NCBI RefSeq assembly: GCF_014652915.1
Contig: NZ_BMZS01000002.1
Coordinates: forward strand, 478,590-542,589
Direction of reading: 5' to 3'
Origin: Thalassobaculum fulvum
Lineage (GTDB): Bacteria > Pseudomonadota > Alphaproteobacteria > Thalassobaculales > Thalassobaculaceae
DNA length: 64,000 bases
The notes under the pieces are model-generated. The model saw only the letters and a list, made by a program, of their open reading frames with translations, searched no databases and had not been told where the DNA came from. This document shows, piece after piece, positions 37,450 to 46,040 of the stretch; the first letter of the stretch is position 1, and every line of letters begins with the position of its first letter. The translations under genes and the position numbers were made by a program.

Positions 37450-38918
37450 CCGCAGAACATGGACTGCCGAGGGTCGGCCGCCGCCGCCTGCTGATCGGCG
37501 GCGCGGCGACGGTCGCGGTACTGTCGACCGCCGGTCTGGCGGCCGGATTCCGGCCCCGAAGGCCGCTGCCGCCGGCGCCCGGGCCGGCCTCGCCGACGAC
37601 CCGGAAGGTCACCCTGACCGCCGCCGAGCGCCCGACCCGCCTGCTCGGCCCGGACCACCCGGCGTCGCCGCTGTGGACCTATGGCGAGCAGCCGCTGACG
37701 GTGATCCGCGCCCGGCGCGGCGATACCCTGGAGACGCGGCTGGAGAACCGGCTGCCGGAGCACACCTCGGTGCACTGGCACGGGCTGCGGATCCCGAACG
37801 CCATGGACGGGGTGCCCTACATCACCCAGCCTCCGGTCGGGACCGGCGAGCACTTCGACTACCGCTTCGTCCTGCCGGACACCGGCACCTTCTTCTTCCA
37901 CCCGCACTGCGACACGGTCCAGCAGGTCGGCCGCGGCCTCGCCGGCGTGCTAGTGGTCGAGGGTGACGCACCGGTACCGTACGCCGCCGACGTGCTGTGC
38001 CTGCTGAAGGACTGGCGGCTTGACGAGAGCACGGGTCGGTTCCTGGACTTCCTTACCGATTCCGGCGCCGCCAAGGCCGGCACTTTCGGCACCGTGCGCT
38101 CGACCAACTTCGAAGCGACACCGACGGTCCGGGTCCCGGCCGGGCGCGACGTTCGGGTGCGGATCCTGAACCTGGACGTGACCCGGGTCAGCCAGGTCGG
38201 GGTCATGGGCGCCGAGGCCGCGGTGATCGCGGTCGACGGCAACGCGGTGTCGCCATTCCCGCTGACCGCCTGGCGCATGGGCCCGGCGATGCGGCTGGAC
38301 GTGGCGGTGCGGGCCCCGGCGCCCGGCAGCACAGCGACGGTCGTCGACTACTTCGCCAAGGACCCGGTCCCCCTGATGACCCTGGTCGGCGACGGCGAAA
38401 TGCCAGCGAGCCCGGGGGACTTCGATCCGGCGCCGCTGTACGCCCCGACCCTGCCGGAGCCGGACCTGCGCGACGCCGAGGCGCTGCCCTTCACCTTCAG
38501 CTCGACGGCGGTGAACCAGACCGTGAAGACCCCGGACGGCGGGGTCATCGACCTGTCCAGGGAGCTATGCCTGAACACCGCCACCTACTGGGCGATCAAC
38601 AGGCAGACCTGGCCGGAGCGCGGCCACGAGCTTCCGCCGCCGCCGCTCGCCGAGCTGACGCAAGGGCGCAGCTACGTGTTCGAGCTGCGCAACGTCACCC
38701 CGCACATGCACCCGATCCACCTGCACGGCCACACCTTCAAGGTGCTGGAATCCAACAAGGTCGACCGTCCGGTGCACTGGGCCGACACGGTGCTGCTGAC
38801 CCCGAAGGAGCGGGTGAGGATCGCCTTCGTCGCCGACAATCCCGGCCGCTGGATGTTCCACTGCCACATCATCGAGCACCAGGACACCGGCATGATGGGC
38901 TACGTGACGGTGGCCTGA
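37446..38918 (+). CDS. Tat-exported multicopper oxidase
   Basis: A 490-residue three-cupredoxin oxidase. A twin-arginine signal lies at residues 10-35 (VGRRRLLIGGAATVAVL). All four copper motifs are complete: HWHG (110-113), HPHCD (152-156), HPIHLHGH (422-429) and HCHIIEHQDTGM (472-483) supplying the type-1 Cys, His and axial Met. It should couple one-electron oxidation of a substrate to reduction of O2 to water in the periplasm. No Met-rich copper-resistance segment is present. Genetic coupling to imelysin, di-haem and DUF1513 genes points to ferroxidase activity, but phenol or Cu(I) oxidation is equally possible biochemically. The start overlaps the DUF2325 stop. Confidence 0.94.
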   Translation: MTAEHGLPRVGRRRLLIGGAATVAVLSTAGLAAGFRPRRPLPPAPGPASPTTRKVTLTAAERPTRLLGPDHPASPLWTYGEQPLTVIRARRGDTLETRLENRLPEHTSVHWHGLRIPNAMDGVPYITQPPVGTGEHFDYRFVLPDTGTFFFHPHCDTVQQVGRGLAGVLVVEGDAPVPYAADVLCLLKDWRLDESTGRFLDFLTDSGAAKAGTFGTVRSTNFEATPTVRVPAGRDVRVRILNLDVTRVSQVGVMGAEAAVIAVDGNAVSPFPLTAWRMGPAMRLDVAVRAPAPGSTATVVDYFAKDPVPLMTLVGDGEMPASPGDFDPAPLYAPTLPEPDLRDAEALPFTFSSTAVNQTVKTPDGGVIDLSRELCLNTATYWAINRQTWPERGHELPPPPLAELTQGRSYVFELRNVTPHMHPIHLHGHTFKVLESNKVDRPVHWADTVLLTPKERVRIAFVADNPGRWMFHCHIIEHQDTGMMGYVTVA

Positions 38919-40135
38919 TGCGACGCCTGCTCGCCACCCTGGCCGGGGCCCTGGTCGCCACCTGGATGTCGGCGACCGCCGCCTGGGCCGATCCGCTCGA
39001 CGTGGCGGTCGGCAAGGCGCTGTTCGACCGGCTGTGGGTGCCGGCCCCGGCCTCGACCCGCGGCAGCGACGGCCTCGGCCCGCTGCACGCCGCCCGCTCC
39101 TGCGCCGGCTGCCACGCCGGCGGCGGCGGCACCCGCAGCGCCGCCCGGCCGGATTCGACGATCGACCCGGGCGCCCTGGTGGTGCGGCTCGGCTCCGACG
39201 CCGGCCCCGGCGACCCGGTCTACGGGTTGCAACTCCAGCCGCTCGGGACCGCGATCGTCGCCCCCGAGGCGGCGGTGGCGTTCGACCTGAACCCGTCGCC
39301 GGACCCGTCGCTCGGCCCGACGGTCACCGGCATCCGGCTCGACGCCCTGGCCTACGGCCCGCTCGCCCGGGCGACCCGCCTGGAAGCGCGACGGGCGCCG
39401 GCCCTGTACGGCGTGGGGCTGCTGGTCTCGGTCCCGGACGCCACCCTGGACGCCCTGGCCGACCCGGACGACCGCGACGGCGACGGGATCTCCGGCCGCC
39501 GCGGCACCGGGCGGTTCGGCTGGAAGGCCCTGGAGCCCACCGTGACCAGCCAGACCGAGGCGGCGCTGGCGACCGACCTCGGCCTGTCGACCCCCGCCCG
39601 GCCGGCCCACGCCGGCGACTGCACGGCGGCCGAGACCGCCTGCCTGGCGGCACCGCACGGCGACGGCGGCAATGCCGACGGGGTCGAGGTGCCGCGCGAC
39701 GCCCTGCGGGCCCTGGTCGCCTATGTCTCGGCCCTGCCGGCACCGCGATCCGCCCCCGATCCCGCCACCGACCTGGCAGGCGGGGCGCTGTTCCGCGACA
39801 CCGGCTGCGCGGCATGCCACGTGCCGGCGCTGGCGGATGCCGCCGGCCGGCCGGTCCCGGCCTTCACCGACCTGCTGCTGCACGACCTCGGTCCCGGCCT
39901 GCAGGGCGGCTTCCCCGAGGGCACCGCCTCGCGCTCGGAGTGGCGGACCGCGCCGTTGTGGGGCATCGCCGCCGCGGTCCGGCGCGGCGACCGGTTCCTG
40001 CACGACGGCCGGGCCGCTACGCTCGACGAGGCGATCCGCTGGCATGCCGGCGAAGCGTCTACGGCGCGCCGGCGCTATCTGGCGCTGCCGCCCGACGACG
40101 CCGACCGCCTGCGCGCCTATCTCGAAGGACTTTGA
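38918..40135 (+). CDS. Di-haem c-type oxidoreductase, DUF1111 family
   Basis: A 405-residue exported protein with Sec signal (RRLLATLAGALVATWMSATAAWA) and two haem c attachment sites, CAGCH at 62-66 and CAACH at 297-301. The family called putative thiol oxidoreductase/di-haem peroxidase is marked by SCAGCHAGGG near the start, DPDDRDGDGISGR in the middle and FLHDGRAATLDEAIRWHAGEAS at the end. It probably passes electrons in the periplasm. The ATG shares bases with the multicopper oxidase stop (TGATG), and the second imelysin gene follows at 1 bp. The DUF1111-imelysin-DUF1513 order is the same as around Pseudomonas icmP. Confidence 0.92.
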   Translation: MRRLLATLAGALVATWMSATAAWADPLDVAVGKALFDRLWVPAPASTRGSDGLGPLHAARSCAGCHAGGGGTRSAARPDSTIDPGALVVRLGSDAGPGDPVYGLQLQPLGTAIVAPEAAVAFDLNPSPDPSLGPTVTGIRLDALAYGPLARATRLEARRAPALYGVGLLVSVPDATLDALADPDDRDGDGISGRRGTGRFGWKALEPTVTSQTEAALATDLGLSTPARPAHAGDCTAAETACLAAPHGDGGNADGVEVPRDALRALVAYVSALPAPRSAPDPATDLAGGALFRDTGCAACHVPALADAAGRPVPAFTDLLLHDLGPGLQGGFPEGTASRSEWRTAPLWGIAAAVRRGDRFLHDGRAATLDEAIRWHAGEASTARRRYLALPPDDADRLRAYLEGL

Positions 40136-40136
40136 C

Positions 40137-41210
40137 ATGCGCGTACTGCCGACCGTCCTCGCCCTGGCCCTGCTCGCGGCGCCGTTCTCCGCGACGCCGG
40201 CCGCCGCCGATCCGGCGCGCGACGCAGCGATCGTCGCCCGCGCCGTCACCGACTACATCCGGCCGGCGACCGAGCGGTTCGCCCGGGACACCCACGGCCT
40301 CGACGACGCCGTCGAGGGATTCTGCGCGGCCCCCGGCGGCGACACCCGCGCAGCCCTCGACGCGGCGTTCCGGGGAGCGGTCGAGGGCTGGAGCGGCATC
40401 CAGTTCCTGCGCTTCGGCCCGCTGGTCGAGGAGCACCGGCTGGAGCGCATCGCGTTCTGGCCCGACCCCAAGGGCATCGGGCTGCGCCAGCTGCGCCGGG
40501 CCCTGGCCGACCGCGACGCCACCGTGACCGACCCCGGGCAGCTCGCCGGCAAGAGCGTGGCGCTGCAGGGTCTGACGGCGCTGGAATACCTGCTGTACGG
40601 CGACGGCGGCGACCAGCTCGACGCATTCCGCTGCGCCTTCGCGACCGCCGCCGCCGGCTCGCTCGCCGCGGTCGCGGATGCCATCGCCGGCGAGTGGGCC
40701 GCCCCGGACGGCTTCGCCCAACGCCTGATCCGGCCGGGCAGCGACGACCCGGTCTACCGGACCCCCGCGGAATCCCTTGCCGAACTGCACCGCGCGCTGA
40801 CCACCGGCCTGCAGGTCACCCGGGACCAGAAGCTGAAGCCTGTGCTGGGCGACACGCCGGACACCGCCAAGCCGTTCCTGGCGCCGTTCCGCCGGGCCGG
40901 CCTGAGCGTCGCGGTGCTGGCCGCCGACCTGTCCGCCCTCGGGGCGTTCACCGCGGCCGCCGGCTTCGCCCGCGACCTGCCGGACGAGTACCGCTGGCTC
41001 GACAACTCTCTGGCCTTCGAGTTCGGCAACGCGGTGCGGGCGGTCGGCTCGGTCGAGCTGCCGATCGACGAGGCGGTGTACGACCAGACCGCGCGCGGCC
41101 GGCTGGAGTACCTGTTCGTGGTGCTCGGCAACCTGCAGACCATGACCCGGCAGGACCTCGCGACCGCCCTCGACCTGAAGGGAGGCTTCAATGCGCTCGA
41201 CGGCGACTGA
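40137..41210 (+). CDS. Second imelysin-family protein, without the canonical His
   Basis: A 357-residue exported protein with Sec signal (LPTVLALALLAAPFSATPAAA). The imelysin fold is recognisable, but where the first copy has GYHAIEFLLWG this one reads GLTALEYLLYG, so the His of H-x-x-E is replaced and only Glu remains. It is shorter than the first imelysin by about 70 residues. It starts 1 bp after the DUF1111 stop and its 3' end overlaps the DUF1513 gene by 20 bp. In Pseudomonas-type clusters two imelysin proteins likewise flank a di-haem gene, so they may act as a pair on the same metal. Confidence 0.88.
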   Translation: MRVLPTVLALALLAAPFSATPAAADPARDAAIVARAVTDYIRPATERFARDTHGLDDAVEGFCAAPGGDTRAALDAAFRGAVEGWSGIQFLRFGPLVEEHRLERIAFWPDPKGIGLRQLRRALADRDATVTDPGQLAGKSVALQGLTALEYLLYGDGGDQLDAFRCAFATAAAGSLAAVADAIAGEWAAPDGFAQRLIRPGSDDPVYRTPAESLAELHRALTTGLQVTRDQKLKPVLGDTPDTAKPFLAPFRRAGLSVAVLAADLSALGAFTAAAGFARDLPDEYRWLDNSLAFEFGNAVRAVGSVELPIDEAVYDQTARGRLEYLFVVLGNLQTMTRQDLATALDLKGGFNALDGD

Positions 41211-42321
41211 GGGGCGGCGGATCAACCGCCGGGCGCTGCTGCGCGGCGCCGCCGCCATCGCCTTCGGAGCGGTGCTCGGGCCACGGGCATCGGGCGCCGC
41301 CACCCGGCTGCTGGTCTCGACCGCGCGGCTGCCCGACGGCCGGTTCGGCCTGGTCGCGGTGGAGCCGGACGGGGCGGTGCGGTTCGCGACGCCGCTGCCG
41401 GGCCGCGGCCACGAGCCGGTGGTCGCCGCCGGCCGCGGCGAGGTCGTGGTGATGGCGCGCCGGCCGGGCCGGTTCCTGGCGGTCGTCGCCCTGGCCGACG
41501 GCAACCTGCGCCGCACCCTGTCGGCGCCGGCCGGCCGACACTTCTACGGCCACGCGGTGTTCGGGCCGGACCACCGGCTGCTGTACACCACCGAGAACGA
41601 CTACGACGGCGGCCGCGGCGTGATCGGCGTGTGGGACGCCGCCGCCGGCTATGCCCGGGTCGGCGAGCTCGACGCCCACGGCATCGGCCCGCACGACCTG
41701 GCACTCGGCGCCGACGGCCGGACCCTGGCGATCGCCAATGGCGGGCTCCTCACCCACCCGGATTTCGGCCGCGCCAAGCTCAACCTCGCCAGCATGCAGC
41801 CGTGCCTGTCGGTGATCGACCGCCGGACCGGCGCGCTGCTGCGCCGGCTGGTGCTGCCGCAGGAGCTGCACCAGCTCGGCATCCGCCACCTTTGCATCGC
41901 CCGCGACGGCAGCGTCGGCTTCGGCATGCAGTACGAGGGCCCCCAGTCCGACACCGTGCCGCTGGCCGGCACCTGGGCGGTCGACGGCACCGTCGTCCTG
42001 CTGCCGCTCCCGGACGCGACCCCGGCCGAAACCCGCAACTACGTCGGCGACGTCGCGGTCGACGCCACCGGCCGCTACCTCGCCGCCAGCTTCCCGCGCG
42101 GCGGCAAGGTCGGAGTCTGGGACCTGCCGGCCGGCCGGTGTCTCGGCCTGGTGCCGGCGTTCGACGCCTGCGGGCTGGCGGCCGAGTCCGGGACCAGCCG
42201 GCTGTGGATCAGCGACGGCGCCGGCGAGATCGGCCCGATCGACCCCGGACGGTCGCTCGCCCGGAGCGTCGTCACGCCGATCGCCGGGCTCGCATTCGAC
42301 AATCACTTCGCGCGAATCTGA
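41191..42321 (+). CDS. DUF1513 Tat-exported beta-propeller-like protein
   Basis: A 376-residue protein with a twin-arginine signal (RRINRRALLRGAAAIAFGA) and a DUF1513 domain of repeated beta blades, for example RGEVVVMARRPGRFLAVV, GHAVFGPDHRLLYTTENDYD, GPHDLALGADGRTLAIANGG and VAVDATGRYLAASFPRGG. Periplasmic. It is the last gene of the imelysin operon and overlaps its predecessor by 20 bp. DUF1513 proteins are repeatedly found with imelysin and di-haem genes; the molecular role is unknown. Like the multicopper oxidase, it uses Tat export, implying folding or cofactor loading before export. Confidence 0.9.
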   Translation: MRSTATEGRRINRRALLRGAAAIAFGAVLGPRASGAATRLLVSTARLPDGRFGLVAVEPDGAVRFATPLPGRGHEPVVAAGRGEVVVMARRPGRFLAVVALADGNLRRTLSAPAGRHFYGHAVFGPDHRLLYTTENDYDGGRGVIGVWDAAAGYARVGELDAHGIGPHDLALGADGRTLAIANGGLLTHPDFGRAKLNLASMQPCLSVIDRRTGALLRRLVLPQELHQLGIRHLCIARDGSVGFGMQYEGPQSDTVPLAGTWAVDGTVVLLPLPDATPAETRNYVGDVAVDATGRYLAASFPRGGKVGVWDLPAGRCLGLVPAFDACGLAAESGTSRLWISDGAGEIGPIDPGRSLARSVVTPIAGLAFDNHFARI

Positions 42322-42409
42322 ACATCGACGACGCGTTTCGCGCCGTCGCGTCCGCGAAGCCGTCACAATAAATGCTCGAATTCGAAAATTTTGCCGGCTA
42401 TATCGATTT

Positions 42410-42427
42410 GACGATTGTAGAATCGTC
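42410..42427. promoter_or_regulatory. Inverted repeat upstream of phnD
   Basis: A perfect 7-bp inverted repeat GACGATT / AATCGTC with a 4-bp GTAG centre, about 75 bp before the phnD start, at the edge of an AT-rich segment (42366-42420). It has no T-run after it, so an operator is likelier than a terminator. A weak Pho-box-like CCGTCACAATAAAT lies at about 42359, but I do not consider it supported. Confidence 0.35.
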
Positions 42428-42499
42428 GGATTCCGGATCGGATCGACGGACAACGTCGGCGGACAAGCCGGTGCTCAACAGACTCGAGGGAGGAGAATC

Positions 42500-43462
42500 A
42501 TGGTTCGACGTGCGTTGCTGAAACTGTCCGGTGTGGCCGCGGTGCTCGCCACCGTCCTGGCGTGGTCGAACCCGGCTGCCGCCCTCGACTCGCGATTCAA
42601 GGACGAGAACGGGGACCTCGTCGCCGACACCCCGACCGATCCGAGCCAGCAGATCGACCCGAGCACCCTCATCTTCGCCTACACCCCGGTCGAGGACCCC
42701 GCGGTCTACGCCAAGGTCTGGGACGGCTTCCTCCGCCATATGGAGAAGGTCACCGGCAAGAAGGTGCAGTTCTTCCCGGTGCAGTCGAACGCCGCCCAGA
42801 TCGAGGCGATGCGGGCCGGCCGCCTGCACGTCGCCGGCTTCAACACCGGCTCCAACCCGCTCGCCGTCAACTGCGCCGGCTTCGTGTCGTTCACGATCAT
42901 GGCCAGCAAGGACGGCCACTTCGGCTACGAGATGGAGATCATCACCTATCCGGGGAGCGGCATCACCAAGGTCGAGGACATCAAGGGCAAGAAGATGGCC
43001 TTTACCTCGCAGACCTCGAACTCCGGATTCAAGGCGCCTTCGGCGATCCTGAAGGCCGAGTACGGCCTGGAAGCCGGCAAGGACTTCGAGCCGGTGTTCT
43101 CCGGCAAGCACGACAACTCGATTCTCGGCGTCGCCAACAAGGACTATCCGGCCGCCTCGATCGCCAACTCGGTCATGCACCGGATGATCGCGCGCGACGT
43201 GATCAAGCCCGACCAGGTGGTGTCGATCTACAAGTCGCAGACCTTCCCGACCACCGGCTTCGGCTACGTCTACAACCTGAAGCCGGCGCTGCAGGAGAAG
43301 ATCAAGGAGGCCTTCTTCACCTTCAACTGGGAAGGTTCGGCCCTGAAGGAGGAGTTCGCCCGTTCCGGTGAGGAGCAGTTCATCCCGATCACCTACAAGT
43401 CCCACTGGGAAGTGATCCGCAAGATCGACGCGGCGAACGGCGTCTCCTACGCCTGCAAGTGA
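42500..43462 (+). CDS. phnD: Phosphonate/phosphite-type ABC importer, periplasmic binding protein
   Basis: A 320-residue secreted binding protein with an N-terminal signal ([25 protein letters not shown]). The PhnD family fold is seen in [41 protein letters not shown] with the ligand-site region NTGSN, and [19 protein letters not shown], where Ser/Thr/Asn residues usually hold the phosphonate oxygens. A GGGAGGAG site precedes the ATG. It heads the operon phnD-phnC-phnE-phnE. Relatives bind phosphonates, phosphite or methylphosphonate; which one cannot be told here. Confidence 0.94.
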   Translation: MVRRALLKLSGVAAVLATVLAWSNPAAALDSRFKDENGDLVADTPTDPSQQIDPSTLIFAYTPVEDPAVYAKVWDGFLRHMEKVTGKKVQFFPVQSNAAQIEAMRAGRLHVAGFNTGSNPLAVNCAGFVSFTIMASKDGHFGYEMEIITYPGSGITKVEDIKGKKMAFTSQTSNSGFKAPSAILKAEYGLEAGKDFEPVFSGKHDNSILGVANKDYPAASIANSVMHRMIARDVIKPDQVVSIYKSQTFPTTGFGYVYNLKPALQEKIKEAFFTFNWEGSALKEEFARSGEEQFIPITYKSHWEVIRKIDAANGVSYACK

Positions 43463-43490
43463 CGGACGACGGCGTCGGAGGACCGCATCG

Positions 43491-44354
43491 ATGCTGCGTC
43501 TGCAGAACCTGACCAAGACCTACCGCACCGGCGACCGGGCTCTGAACGGCGTGTCGCTCACCGTCGAGCCGGGCCAGGTCGTCGGGCTGATCGGTCCCTC
43601 CGGTGCCGGCAAGTCCACCCTGATCCGCTGTATCAACCGTCTGGTCGAGCCGAGCTCGGGTCAGGTGACGCTCGGGGACACCGCGCTCACCGGGCTCGGG
43701 CACGGCTCGCTCCGGCGGGCGCGGCGGCGGATCGGCATGATCTTCCAGGAATACGCCCTGGTGGAACGGCTGACGGTCATGGAGAACGTGCTCTCCGGCC
43801 GCCTCGGCTATGTCGGCTTCTGGCGCAGCTTCTTCCGGAAGTTCCCGCCCGACGCCGTCTCCAAGGCCTATGCCCTGCTCGACCGGGTCGGCCTGAGCGA
43901 CCATGTCGACAAGCGGGCCGACGCCCTGTCCGGTGGCCAGCGCCAGCGCGTCGGCATCGCCCGCGCCCTGGCGCAGGACCCCGACCTGCTGCTGGTCGAC
44001 GAGCCGACCGCCTCGCTCGATCCCAAGACCTCGCGGCAGATCATGCGGCTGATCGTCGAGATCTGCGACGAGCGCGGCCTGCCGGCCATCATCAACATCC
44101 ACGACGTCGCCCTGGCCCAGAGCTTCGTGCGCCGGATCATCGGCCTGAAGTCCGGCGAGGTGGTGTTCGACGGCGCCCCGAACGAACTGACCGACGCGGT
44201 CCTGACCCGGATCTACGGCGAGGAGGACTGGTCGGCGACGATCCGTCCGGTCGACGAGGAAAGCGACGACCAGGTGGACGACCCGGATGCCGAGGCCGAG
44301 CACCACGGCCCGGCCGAGGTACTCGACCGCGAGCGCATGGCGGGACTGTCATGA
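43491..44354 (+). CDS. phnC: Phosphonate-type ABC importer ATPase
   Basis: A 287-residue ABC ATPase: Walker [10 protein letters not shown]-loop [23 protein letters not shown] (the LSGRLG stretch is characteristic of PhnC), signature [15 protein letters not shown], Walker [13 protein letters not shown] and H-loop NIHDVALAQ. The C-terminal ~35 residues are very acidic ([17 protein letters not shown]) and go beyond the normal PhnC end. It starts 28 bp after phnD with GGAGGA upstream and overlaps the first phnE by 4 bp. Confidence 0.95.
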   Translation: MLRLQNLTKTYRTGDRALNGVSLTVEPGQVVGLIGPSGAGKSTLIRCINRLVEPSSGQVTLGDTALTGLGHGSLRRARRRIGMIFQEYALVERLTVMENVLSGRLGYVGFWRSFFRKFPPDAVSKAYALLDRVGLSDHVDKRADALSGGQRQRVGIARALAQDPDLLLVDEPTASLDPKTSRQIMRLIVEICDERGLPAIINIHDVALAQSFVRRIIGLKSGEVVFDGAPNELTDAVLTRIYGEEDWSATIRPVDEESDDQVDDPDAEAEHHGPAEVLDRERMAGLS

Positions 44355-45160
44355 CCGCGGCCGCCGGTACCGCGCGGGCCGTCTGGCGCCGCCCGCCGCT
44401 GATCCGCAATCCGCGCCTGCGCTGGGCGATCTACGGCGGCAGCCTGGTCTACCTGGTTCTGGCGTTCGCCTCGGTCGACGTGAACTGGACACGCGTCTAC
44501 GAGGGGCTGGACCGTGGCCTGCGCTTCGTCGAGGGCTTCCTGGTACCCGACTTCGTCAGCCGCTGGGGCGACATCGCCCAGGGCATGCAGGAGAGCCTGA
44601 CCATGACCGTCACGGCGACGGTGGTCGGGATCATGGTCTCGGTACCGATCGGCATCGGCGCCGCCCGCAACATCGCCCCGCTGCCGATCTACCTGGCCTG
44701 TCGGGGAATCATCGCACTGTCGCGCAGCTTCCAGGAGATCATCATCGCCATCCTGTTCGTGGCGATGTTCGGCTTCGGGCCGTTCGCCGGGTTCCTGACG
44801 CTGTCGTTCGCCACCATCGGGTTCCTGGCCAAGCTGCTGGCCGAGGACATCGAGGACATCGACGAGGCCCAGGCCGAGGCGATCCGGTCGACCGGCGCCG
44901 GCTGGTGGCAGGTCGTGAACTACGGCATCCAGCCGCAGGTGATGCCGCGGCTGATCGGCCTCAGCCTGTACCGGCTGGACATCAACTTCCGGGAGTCCTC
45001 GGTGATCGGCATCGTCGGCGCCGGCGGCATCGGCGCCACCCTGAACACCGCGATGGACCGCTACGAGTACGATTCCGCCGCCGCCATCCTGATCCTGATC
45101 ATCGTCATCGTGATGCTCGCCGAATACGGCTCCAGCATCATCCGCCAGCGGGTGCAGTGA
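44351..45160 (+). CDS. phnE: Phosphonate-type ABC importer permease, first copy
   Basis: A 269-residue permease of the PhnE family with a first helix [18 protein letters not shown] and a core of five more. The ATPase-docking EAA loop is seen around [23 protein letters not shown]. The segment [18 protein letters not shown] is typical for PhnE. It overlaps phnC by ATGA and the second phnE by one base (TGATG). Two permease genes imply a heterodimeric channel, as in several phosphonate and phosphite importers. Confidence 0.93.
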   Translation: MTAAAGTARAVWRRPPLIRNPRLRWAIYGGSLVYLVLAFASVDVNWTRVYEGLDRGLRFVEGFLVPDFVSRWGDIAQGMQESLTMTVTATVVGIMVSVPIGIGAARNIAPLPIYLACRGIIALSRSFQEIIIAILFVAMFGFGPFAGFLTLSFATIGFLAKLLAEDIEDIDEAQAEAIRSTGAGWWQVVNYGIQPQVMPRLIGLSLYRLDINFRESSVIGIVGAGGIGATLNTAMDRYEYDSAAAILILIIVIVMLAEYGSSIIRQRVQ

Positions 45161-45975
45161 TGGTCGACGCGTCCCGTACCTTCCCGGAAAGCTGGCGCAA
45201 GCGCACGACCCGGACCGAGCTGCTGATCTGGGCCGGGTGGTTGGCCCTGGTCGCGCTGTTCGTCTTCTGCTGGCAGGTGATGACCCAGGACACGATCTGG
45301 ATGTTCGTGGCCGACGCCCCGAGCCAGGCCGCCGACATCGGGTCGCGCATGGTGCCGCCGCGCTGGGCCTACCTGCCGGACCTGATGGCGCCGCTGTGGG
45401 ACACCATCAACATCGCCACCCTGGGCACCCTGCTGGCCGTGATCATGGCGGTGCCGGTGGCGTTCCTGGCCGCCCGCAACACCACGCCCAGCGTGCGCTT
45501 CGTGCGGCCCGTCGCGATGCTGGTGATCGTCGCCAGCCGCTCGATCAACGCCCTGATCTGGGCCCTGCTGCTGGTCGCCATCATCGGCCCCGGCGTGCCG
45601 GCCGGCATCGTCGCGATCGCGCTGCGCTCGATCGGCTTCGTCGCCAAGCTGCTGTACGAGGCGATCGAGGAGATCGACGCGCAGCAGGTCGAGGCGGTGA
45701 CCGCCACCGGTGCCTCCACCGCCCAGGTGATCGACTACGCGATCGTCCCGCAGATCCTGCCGGCCTTCGCCGGGATCTGCGTGTTCCGCTGGGACATCAA
45801 CATCCGCGAATCGGCGGTTCTCGGCCTCGTCGGCGCCGGCGGCCTCGGGCTGAAACTCCAGGATTCGTTGAATATTCTCGCCTGGCCCCAGGTTACCGTG
45901 ATCTTCGTGCTTATCCTGTTGACGGTGCTGGTCAGCGAGTGGGTCTCGGCCCGGGTACGTCACGCGATCATCTGA
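45160..45975 (+). CDS. phnE: Phosphonate-type ABC importer permease, second copy
   Basis: A 271-residue PhnE-family permease paralogous to the preceding gene: EAA loop AIEEIDAQQVEAVTATGASTAQV and the motif INIRESAVLGLVGAGGLGL. A first helix LLIWAGWLALVALFVFCWQV is followed by a periplasmic loop of ~45 residues. Its ATG shares a base with the upstream stop; the frame is open further upstream but that part lies inside the first phnE gene. The Na/phosphate transporter gene starts 65 bp downstream on the same strand. Confidence 0.93.
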   Translation: MVDASRTFPESWRKRTTRTELLIWAGWLALVALFVFCWQVMTQDTIWMFVADAPSQAADIGSRMVPPRWAYLPDLMAPLWDTINIATLGTLLAVIMAVPVAFLAARNTTPSVRFVRPVAMLVIVASRSINALIWALLLVAIIGPGVPAGIVAIALRSIGFVAKLLYEAIEEIDAQQVEAVTATGASTAQVIDYAIVPQILPAFAGICVFRWDINIRESAVLGLVGAGGLGLKLQDSLNILAWPQVTVIFVLILLTVLVSEWVSARVRHAII

Positions 45976-46040
45976 GGGCCTGGGACTGTATCTGGGCCCG
46001 GTCCGCACCGGCCTGTCGTTCCGCAGTCGAGGACAACGGA

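Noticed and set aside
42355-42380. Pho box upstream of phnD
   Set aside because: Only one weak half-site (CCGTCAC) is visible; the required second repeat at 11-bp spacing is missing.
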